This document shows, piece by piece, positions 1-4,201 of a stretch of 5,261 bases of DNA. Source of the DNA: Lachnospiraceae bacterium. GTDB lineage: Bacteria > Bacillota_A > Clostridia > Lachnospirales > Lachnospiraceae. The DNA is taken from assembly GCA_009774655.1 (NCBI GenBank), contig VSOD01000309.1:1-5261 (forward strand), read 5' to 3'. Position numbers and translations under genes: made by a program. Positions within the stretch are counted from its first letter, which is position 1; every line of letters begins with the position of its first letter. Under the pieces are notes generated by a model. That model was not told where the DNA came from and ran no database searches. It saw only the letters and a list, made by a program, of their open reading frames with translations.

Positions 1-80
1 CCTTTAGGCGGAAACACAAAAGACCCCGGAGGGGTTATAGCAAACCACCAGCAGAGCTGGTGGTACTGACTTTGAAAGGC
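1..80 (+). repeat. Multi-hairpin intergenic element (REP-like), cut by the window edge
   Basis: This non-coding stretch is unusually structured. Hairpin A has arms 23-27 (acccc) and 31-35 (ggggt) with loop gga. Hairpin B has perfect 9-bp arms 44-52 (accaccagc) and 56-64 (gctggtggt) with loop aga. Bases 7-11 (ggcgg) after ccttta look like the right half of a further hairpin whose left arm would lie before base 1. Bases 1-5 (ccttt) can instead pair with 75-79 (aaagg), and 17-20 with 71-74, closing A and B into a branched fold. No T-run follows hairpin B, so it is a poor terminator. Several hairpins in a row between genes resemble REP-type or IS200/IS605-end repeats; this is inference, since only one copy is visible. 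It could also be a structured leader or the tail of the upstream transcript. No protein-like reading frame (such as a ylxM end) is recognisable. Confidence 0.5.
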
Positions 81-90
81 ATGGAATTCT

Positions 91-1458
91 ATGGCATTTG
101 AAAGTTTGACCGATAAACTGCAGAATGTGTTCAAGAACCTGCGGAGCAAGGGGCGTCTCACGGAAGCGGATGTCAGGACGGCGCTCAAGGAAGTAAAGAT
201 GGCGTTGCTAGAGGCGGACGTCAACTTCAAGGTTGTGAAGCAGTTCGTCAAATCGGTGGAGGAGAGAGCCATCGGAGCCGATGTTCTGAACGGATTGAAT
301 CCCGGGCAGATGGTGATCAAGATCGTCAACGAAGAGATGATATCCCTGATGGGTTCCGATACTACGGAGATCACGCTGCAGCCCGGCAAGTCGATGACGG
401 TCATTATGATGTGCGGCCTGCAGGGTGCCGGCAAGACGACCACCACGGCCAAGATCGCGGGCAAGCTCAAGTTAAAGGGCAAGAAGCCGCTGCTGGTGGC
501 CTGTGATGTCTACAGACCGGCGGCCATCAAACAGCTGCAGATCAACGGTGAGAAACAGCAGGTGGACGTTTTTTCCATGGGAGAGAACCACAAGCCGGTG
601 AATATCGCGAAGGCAGCTGTGGAACATGCCCAGAAGAACGGCCATAATGTAGTGATCCTGGATACGGCGGGACGTCTTCATATCGACGAGGAGATGATGG
701 CGGAGCTGCAGGAGATCAAGGGCAATGTGGACGTGCATCAGAGTCTGTTGGTGGTGGATGCCATGACAGGACAGGATGCGGTCAATGTGGCGAAGGAGTT
801 CGATGAGAAAATCGGTATCGACGGAGTAATCCTTTCCAAGATGGACGGTGATTCCAGAGGCGGTGCTGCGCTTTCTATCAAGGCTGTGACGGGCAGGCCG
901 ATCCTGTATATCGGTATGGGAGAGAAGCTCTCGGATTTGGAGCAGTTCTATCCGGATCGTATGGCCAGCCGGATCCTCGGAATGGGCGATGTGCTGACTC
1001 TGATCGAGAAGGCACAGCAGAATCTGGATATCGACGAAGAGAAAGAGAAGCAGATGGCGGCCCGCATGAAGAAGGGCAAATTCGACTTCGAGGATTATCT
1101 GGAGAGTATGAAACAGATGCGCAATATGGGCGGCCTGTCCGGTATCCTGAGCATGATGCCGGGGATGGGAAGCAAGATGGGAGATATTGAATCTCTGGTG
1201 GATGAGAAACAGCTGGCCCGCATGGAGGCGATCGTGCTGAGCATGACGCCGGCGGAGCGGCAAAATCCCAGGCTGCTGAATCCCAGCAGGAAGCACCGGA
1301 TCGCCAGAGGCGCCGGGGTGGATATTGCGATCGTCAATAAATTTATCAAGCAGTTCGAACAGTCCCAGAAGATGATGAAGCAGCTTCCCGGTATGATGGG
1401 CGGCAAGCGGGGACGGGGGCTGTTTGGCGGTATGGGCGGTATGAAATTCCCGTTTTAA
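91..1458 (+). CDS. ffh: Signal recognition particle GTPase Ffh (SRP54)
   Basis: Ffh is the protein part of the signal recognition particle. It binds SRP RNA and hydrophobic signal sequences on nascent chains, then docks with FtsY at the membrane in a GTP-dependent complex. The 455 aa match the usual family length. The N domain (about 1-85) carries the ALLEADVN motif at 38-45. The G domain shows the P-loop GLQGAGKTT at 109-117, DTAGR at 191-195, and SKMDGDSRGG from 249, where TKLDGDARGG is more usual. The methionine-rich M domain runs from about 325, with the RNA-binding helix SRKHRIARGAG at 399-409 and a Met/Gly-rich tail ending GMKFPF. The start at 91 gives the standard MAFESLTDKL beginning. 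Its Shine-Dalgarno is weak: gaaagg at 74-79 is 11 nt away, and only gga at 83-85 is nearer. It is the first gene of the visible operon. Confidence 0.98.
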   Translation: MAFESLTDKLQNVFKNLRSKGRLTEADVRTALKEVKMALLEADVNFKVVKQFVKSVEERAIGADVLNGLNPGQMVIKIVNEEMISLMGSDTTEITLQPGKSMTVIMMCGLQGAGKTTTTAKIAGKLKLKGKKPLLVACDVYRPAAIKQLQINGEKQQVDVFSMGENHKPVNIAKAAVEHAQKNGHNVVILDTAGRLHIDEEMMAELQEIKGNVDVHQSLLVVDAMTGQDAVNVAKEFDEKIGIDGVILSKMDGDSRGGAALSIKAVTGRPILYIGMGEKLSDLEQFYPDRMASRILGMGDVLTLIEKAQQNLDIDEEKEKQMAARMKKGKFDFEDYLESMKQMRNMGGLSGILSMMPGMGSKMGDIESLVDEKQLARMEAIVLSMTPAERQNPRLLNPSRKHRIARGAGVDIAIVNKFIKQFEQSQKMMKQLPGMMGGKRGRGLFGGMGGMKFPF

Positions 1459-1493
1459 GGATTGGCAGGAGTCATTTCCGACGGTCCTTAAGG
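1453..1493 (+). other. Imperfect stem-loop in the ffh-rpsP spacer
   Basis: Bases 1455-1461 (ttaagga, overlapping the ffh stop codon) are the exact reverse complement of 1485-1491 (tccttaa). The stem extends inward through two G-T pairs and one G-C pair (1462-1464 with 1482-1484) and outward through two more G-T pairs. The loop is about 17 nt. The sequence after it is AT-rich (to 1520) but lacks a clean adjacent T-run, so it is not a convincing terminator. It may be an mRNA processing or stability element, a partial attenuator, or chance. Confidence 0.3.
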
Positions 1494-1537
1494 GTTTCAA
1501 ATAATTTATTAATATTTTTTACATGGAGGCAAAGAAA

Positions 1538-1783
1538 ATGGCAGTTAAGATCAGATTAAGAAGAATGGGACAGAAGAAACATCCTTTCTACAGAATTGTA
1601 GTGGCAGATTCCAGATCTCCGAGAGACGGAAGATGTATCGCTGAGATCGGGACCTACGATCCCAATACAGATCCCAGCACCTACAAGGTAGATGAAGAGG
1701 CAGCCAGAAAATGGTTATCAGACGGCGCTCAGCCGACAGAAGTTGTCAGCAGAATTTTCAAGAGCGTAGGTATCACCAAATAG
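1538..1783 (+). CDS. rpsP: 30S ribosomal protein S16
   Basis: S16 is a primary-assembly protein of the 30S subunit that binds 16S rRNA in the 5'/body region. The 81-aa product has the family's signature beginning MAVKIRLRRMGQKKHPFYRIVVADSR-PRDGR (residues 1-32), followed by IGTYDPNT and a final W-LSDGAQPT-VV segment. The length is typical. An in-frame ATG at 1523 exists, but it overlaps the Shine-Dalgarno ggagg (1525-1529). That site lies 8 nt before the ATG at 1538, so the start is 1538 and the ribosomal protein begins with the canonical MAVKI. Codon choice is more AT-leaning (aga, gaa, aag) than in rimM or trmD, as expected for a highly expressed gene. It sits 79 bp after ffh and 36 bp before khpA, probably co-transcribed with both. 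Confidence 0.98.
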   Translation: MAVKIRLRRMGQKKHPFYRIVVADSRSPRDGRCIAEIGTYDPNTDPSTYKVDEEAARKWLSDGAQPTEVVSRIFKSVGITK

Positions 1784-1819
1784 TAGTCCGTTGTACAAAA
1801 TAGCTTTTGGAGGTGGACA

Positions 1820-2047
1820 ATGAAGGAATTGGTTGAAGTGATCGCCAAAGCTCTTGTAGAGAATCCGGATGAAGTCGTTGTGACGGAGAAGGAGGAAGGT
1901 AAGAACATTACCGTTGAACTTCATGTCGCAGCGTCGGATATGGGTAAGGTGATCGGTAAGCAGGGACGCATTGCGAAAGCGATCCGCTCTGTCGTGAAAG
2001 CCGCATCGTCGAAAGACAATAAGAGAGTAGATGTAGAAATTATCTAG
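1820..2047 (+). CDS. khpA: KH-domain RNA-binding protein KhpA (YlqC family)
   Basis: This small single-domain RNA-binding protein of 75 aa consists almost entirely of one KH fold. The nucleic-acid-binding GxxG loop is GKQG at residues 46-49, inside MGKVIGKQGRIAKAIRSVVKA. The N-terminal part (MKELVEVIAKALVENPDEV) matches the YlqC/KhpA family. In other Firmicutes, KhpA pairs with KhpB (Jag/EloR) to bind many RNAs and influence cell elongation; that role is established for relatives and only inferred here. The start is fixed by ggagg at 1809-1813, 6 nt before ATG. Its position between rpsP and rimM is the conserved one. The gene that follows it in B. subtilis, ylqD, is not visible downstream. 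Confidence 0.95.
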   Translation: MKELVEVIAKALVENPDEVVVTEKEEGKNITVELHVAASDMGKVIGKQGRIAKAIRSVVKAASSKDNKRVDVEII

Positions 2048-2258
2048 CAAACAGCCTCACGGAGCAATCTGTGAGGTTTATTGCAGTAAGCGGCATTGGA
2101 AATGTTTCTGCACATGGCCTGACAGGAACCGGAAGCAGAAATCTGCCATGCTGTTTACGATACAGACAGGATGGGAAAGGATGCATCCAGGTTTCCGGAG
2201 GGAAATTTGTAAGAGGCAGATCTTTCCGGGAAAACGGAGCGTTACGGAAAGGACAGAT
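2048..2258 (+). other. 211-bp gene-free spacer before rimM (possible structured leader)
   Basis: This is the longest gap between two genes in the operon. No convincing gene is present. A 63-codon frame opening with GTG at 2071 has no ribosome-binding site and no recognisable protein character, and the in-frame extension of rimM back to 2148 is not RimM-like. Besides the hairpin at its left end, small inverted repeats are visible: gcag/ctgc at 2135-2146, and tttcc (2192-2196) with ggaaa (2201-2205) around loop ggag, extendable by G-T pairs. B. subtilis carries ylqD between ylqC and rimM. The space may mark loss of that gene, or it may be a long 5' leader for rimM-trmD. Neither can be settled from this sequence alone. 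Confidence 0.4.
2053..2082 (+). terminator. GCAA-capped hairpin after khpA, weak terminator or processing stem
   Basis: Arms 2055-2063 (cctcacgga) and 2068-2076 (tctgtgagg) form nine pairs with a single G-T wobble. They are capped by the loop GCAA (2064-2067), a GNRA-type tetraloop. Two further weak pairs (2053-2054 with 2077-2078) may extend the stem. The tract after it is tttatt, which is short and interrupted, so termination is probably partial at best. It begins 7 bp after the khpA stop. Possible roles are attenuation between the small highly expressed genes (rpsP, khpA) and rimM-trmD, or 3'-end stabilisation of the upstream message. Confidence 0.5.
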
Positions 2259-2771
2259 ATGATATCTGAACTACAGATCGGTGTGATCACACAGACCCAC
2301 GGCATCAGGGGGGAGGTCAAGGTATTTCCCACCACGGACGATGCCGCGCGTTTTAAGAAGCTGAAAGAAGTGATCATGGATACGGGCAGAGAGCGCCTGG
2401 ATATGGAAATAGAAGGCGTCAAGTTTTTCAAACAATATGTGATCCTCAAGTTTAAAGGATACGATTCCATCAATGATGTGGAAAAGTATAAGAGTGCTAA
2501 GCTCTATGTGCCCAGAGACAGGGCGGTGCGTTTAAAGAAGGATGAATACTTCGTCGCCGACCTGATCGGTATGCAGGTGGTGACCGAGGAAGGAGAAGCC
2601 TTTGGCCTGCTGAAGGATGTGATGGCGACGGGAGCCAATGATGTGTATGTGGTAGAGCGCGGGGACAAAGAGGGTACGCAGGTTCTTCTGCCGGCGATCC
2701 GGGAGTGCGTGAAGCATGTCGATATGGAGGCAGGCGTGATCACGGTGCACATTATGGACGGGCTGTTGTGA
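2259..2771 (+). CDS. rimM: Ribosome maturation factor RimM
   Basis: RimM is a 16S rRNA processing and 30S assembly factor that binds S19 and helps the 30S head mature. The 170 aa are the normal length. The N-terminal RimM barrel carries IGVITQTHGIRGEVKVFP at residues 7-24. A linker leads to the C-terminal PRC-type barrel (about 95-168), with YFVADLIGMQVV, the LLPAI segment at 143-147 and the closing VKHVD--AGVITVHIMDGLL. The same frame opens earlier at 2148, but the 37 residues so added look unlike RimM. The ATG at 2259 has a purine-rich site ggaaagga (2246-2253) about 6 nt upstream and gives the usual short lead into IGVI, so it is preferred. trmD follows after 58 bp, the standard pairing. 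Confidence 0.96.
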   Translation: MISELQIGVITQTHGIRGEVKVFPTTDDAARFKKLKEVIMDTGRERLDMEIEGVKFFKQYVILKFKGYDSINDVEKYKSAKLYVPRDRAVRLKKDEYFVADLIGMQVVTEEGEAFGLLKDVMATGANDVYVVERGDKEGTQVLLPAIRECVKHVDMEAGVITVHIMDGLL

Positions 2772-2829
2772 TCCGGGGCTGTGACTGTAAGGCTGCTGCA
2801 GGCGGCAAGAAAGGGAGAGGTATTTTAAG

Positions 2830-3543
2830 ATGACGAATTTCCACATCCTCACACTTTTTCCGGAGATGGTGCTGCAGGGGCTTCACACGAGCATACTCGG
2901 AAGAGCGGTGGAACGGAACTGTATTTCCATTGAGGCTGTGAATATCAGAGATTATACGCTGGATAAGCACGGTAAGGTGGATGATTATACTTACGGGGGC
3001 GGCGCCGGGATGTTGATGCAGGCGCAGCCGGTCTATGATGCCTGGCTGGCGGTGGAAGAGCGGATCGCTGCCAGAGGCGCTTCCGGCGGCCGGGTCATCT
3101 ATGTGACGCCCCAGGGCAGGACTTTTCATCAGAAAATGGCGCAGGAGCTGGCGCAGGAGGAAGATTTGATCTTTCTGTGCGGGCACTACGAAGGCATCGA
3201 CGAGCGTGTGCTGGAGGAGATCGTGACGGATGAGATTTCGCTTGGGGATTATGTGCTTACCGGCGGGGAGCTGCCGGCCATGGTGATGGTGGATGCCATA
3301 GCCAGGCTGGTGCCCGGGGTGCTGCACAATACGGACTCCGCGGTGACGGAATCTTTCGGTGACGGGCTTCTGGAATATCCCCAGTATTCCAGGCCGGAGA
3401 TCTGGCACGACAAAAGAGTGCCGCCCGTATTGCTCAGCGGAGATCATGCCAGGGTGGACGCCTGGCGCCTGGAACAGTCCATCTTAAGGACGAAGGAGCG
3501 CCGGCCGGATCTGTATGAGGCATATTGTAACCGTGAGACGTGA
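2830..3543 (+). CDS. trmD: tRNA (guanine37-N1)-methyltransferase TrmD
   Basis: TrmD transfers a methyl group from S-adenosylmethionine to N1 of G37 in tRNAs with G36, preventing +1 frameshifts. It acts as a dimer of the SPOUT trefoil-knot class. The 237 aa fit the family. Visible motifs are TLFPEM (8-13), DKHGKVDDYTYGGGAGMLM (45-63), TPQGR (93-97), the SAM-pocket CGHYEGIDER (117-126), the knot GDYVLTGGELPAM (139-151) and LLSGDHARVDAWR (201-213). R159 aligns with the catalytic R154 of the E. coli enzyme. E174 falls where the E. coli enzyme has D169, the proposed general base. The start has gggagagg (2813-2820) 9 nt upstream. It is probably co-transcribed with rimM. Confidence 0.97.
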   Translation: MTNFHILTLFPEMVLQGLHTSILGRAVERNCISIEAVNIRDYTLDKHGKVDDYTYGGGAGMLMQAQPVYDAWLAVEERIAARGASGGRVIYVTPQGRTFHQKMAQELAQEEDLIFLCGHYEGIDERVLEEIVTDEISLGDYVLTGGELPAMVMVDAIARLVPGVLHNTDSAVTESFGDGLLEYPQYSRPEIWHDKRVPPVLLSGDHARVDAWRLEQSILRTKERRPDLYEAYCNRET

Positions 3544-3580
3544 GTAAAGCAGAAAAGTAAGGCGGAAAAAACAATTTTAC

Positions 3581-3609
3581 TTGCAATCTTCCCCGTAATA
3601 TGGTAAATT
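3581..3609 (+). promoter_or_regulatory. Probable sigma-A-type promoter for rplS
   Basis: A -35-like TTGCAA (3581-3586) is followed by a 17-bp spacer and a -10-like TAAATT (3604-3609). The -10 is preceded by TGG, which gives the extended -10 pattern TGn. Each hexamer matches four of six consensus bases and the spacing is ideal. Transcription would begin near 3616, leaving a leader of about 66 nt. The site lies in a low-GC gap after trmD, where a separate promoter would let L19 be made in excess of RimM and TrmD. Arms caattttac (3572-3580) and gtaaattg (3603-3610) form an inverted repeat with one bulge around it; this may be chance. Confidence 0.55.
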
Positions 3610-3615
3610 GTTAAC

Positions 3616-3682
3616 GTTGCGAAAAAGATGGTCCTCTGTTACAGATTGTATTAAGAACATCCATAGAAATAGGAGGCAGGTT
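3616..3682 (+). promoter_or_regulatory. rplS 5' leader, possible L19-type leader
   Basis: About 66 nt lie between the predicted transcription start and the rplS ATG. They contain a small hairpin, tctg (3635-3638) with caga (3642-3645) around tta, and possible longer-range pairing of atgg (3628-3631) with ccat (3661-3664). The leader ends in the strong Shine-Dalgarno aggagg (3671-3676). A structured L19 leader is known upstream of rplS in low-GC Gram-positive bacteria. Position and length fit that class, but I cannot confirm the conserved fold by eye, so this is inference. Confidence 0.3.
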
Positions 3683-4030
3683 ATGAACCAGATTATCAGA
3701 GAAATCGAAGCAGAACAGTTAAAGGACAAGGTTGACGAGTTCAACGTAGGTGATACCGTTAAAGTATACGGTAAGATCAAGGAAGGAAACCGCGAGAGAA
3801 TTCAGGTTTTCGAGGGAACAGTGCTTAAGAAACAGGGCGGAAGCAGCAGAGAGACTTTCACGGTGAGAAAGGTATCGAACGGCGTAGGCGTTGAGAAGAC
3901 ATGGCCCATGCACTCTCCGAACGTAGAGCGGATTGAGGTAGTCAGAAGAGGTAAGGTAAGACGTGCGAAACTGAACTACTTAAGAGAACGTGTCGGCAAG
4001 AAGGCAAAGGTAAAAGAACTGGTAAAATAA
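3683..4030 (+). CDS. rplS: 50S ribosomal protein L19
   Basis: L19 is a 50S protein at the interface with the 30S subunit and contributes to an intersubunit bridge. The 115-aa product shows the family pattern: an N-terminal helix (MNQIIREIEAEQLK), a barrel core with FNVGDTVKVYGKIKEGNRERIQVFEGTVLKK split over residues 20-50, the signature GVGVEKTWPMHSPNVERIEV (67-86), and the basic tail RRGKVRRAKLNYLRERVGKKAKVKE (88-112). The frame is open back to 3608, but aggagg at 3671-3676 stands 6 nt before the ATG at 3683 and gives the normal L19 start. It appears to have its own promoter and is the last gene of the operon, being followed by a strong terminator. Its codon use is AT-leaning, as in rpsP. 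Confidence 0.98.
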   Translation: MNQIIREIEAEQLKDKVDEFNVGDTVKVYGKIKEGNRERIQVFEGTVLKKQGGSSRETFTVRKVSNGVGVEKTWPMHSPNVERIEVVRRGKVRRAKLNYLRERVGKKAKVKELVK

Positions 4031-4041
4031 GACGACGACAG

Positions 4042-4071
4042 TGCGGCAGGGAAGACGACTAAACTGCTGCG
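4042..4071 (+). repeat. Hairpin 1 of a related pair, after rplS
   Basis: Arms gcggcag (4043-4049) and ctgctgc (4064-4070) form seven pairs with one G-T wobble and a 14-nt loop. The 9-mer tgcggcagg at 4042-4050 recurs exactly at 4151-4159, where it starts a second hairpin with the same stem and a loop of the same length. This copy lies between the rplS stop and the terminator, within the rplS 3' untranslated region. Confidence 0.4.
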
Positions 4072-4092
4072 TATGGAAGGTTGGATGATAAG

Positions 4093-4130
4093 ACTGGTAC
4101 TGCAAAGAGATTTGTAGTATCAGTTTTTTT
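4093..4130 (+). terminator. Rho-independent terminator of the rplS operon
   Basis: Arms ctggtactgcaaa (4094-4106) and tttgtagtatcag (4111-4123) form 13 pairs, of which two are G-T, around the loop gaga. An A-T pair (4093 with 4124) may add one more. A run of seven T (4124-4130) follows directly. This is the best terminator in the window. It separates the ribosomal operon from the regulatory gene downstream. Confidence 0.93.
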
Positions 4131-4140
4131 ATGCTAAAAT
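4112..4140 (+). promoter_or_regulatory. Probable promoter of the response regulator, overlapping the terminator
   Basis: The -10-like TAAAAT (4135-4140) has five of six consensus bases and is preceded by TGC, giving an extended -10. Exactly 17 bp upstream lies TTGTAG (4112-4117), a weak -35 with three matches, located inside the right arm of the rplS terminator. Transcription would start near 4147. The extended -10 can compensate for a poor -35. No better promoter is visible before the gene at 4202. Confidence 0.5.
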
Positions 4141-4150
4141 AGGAGTATGT

Positions 4151-4180
4151 TGCGGCAGGCAGGAATATCAGTCTGCCGCG
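4151..4180 (+). repeat. Hairpin 2 of the pair, in the response-regulator leader
   Basis: Perfect arms gcggcag (4152-4158) and ctgccgc (4173-4179) enclose a 14-nt loop; a T-G pair (4151 with 4180) can extend the stem. The left part repeats tgcggcagg from 4042-4050. It lies just after the predicted transcription start and 9 nt before the Shine-Dalgarno (4189), so it would be near the 5' end of the regulator mRNA, where it could protect the end or bind a regulator. There is no T-run, so it is not a terminator. Confidence 0.45.
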
Positions 4181-4201
4181 GGGAGTTTGGAGGGAATGGT
4201 T

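Noticed and set aside
1..69. Possible 3' end of ylxM, the usual gene before ffh
   Set aside because: The only frame ending at a plausible stop (67-69) translates the hairpin arms into a low-information peptide; nothing YlxM-like is visible, so the region is treated as non-coding.
472..1500. 342-codon open frame on the minus strand
   Set aside because: It lies almost wholly opposite ffh, which is an unmistakable full-length gene. The translation is His/Leu/Arg-rich with no family character, as expected for the reverse of a GC-biased gene.
2148..2258. Upstream in-frame extension of rimM
   Set aside because: The added 37 residues do not look like RimM, while the ATG at 2259 has a purine-rich site at proper spacing and gives the usual N-terminus.
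2071..2262. 63-codon frame between khpA and rimM
   Set aside because: It begins with GTG inside a hairpin arm, has no ribosome-binding site, overlaps the rimM start, and its product resembles no known protein including YlqD.
2786..2806. Small hairpin between rimM and trmD (gctgc/gcggc)
   Set aside because: It has only five pairs with one wobble and no T-run; this is within what is expected by chance in GC-rich sequence.
2752..3447. 231-codon open frame on the minus strand
   Set aside because: It is antisense to trmD. The composition is typical of a shadow frame and there is no recognisable domain.
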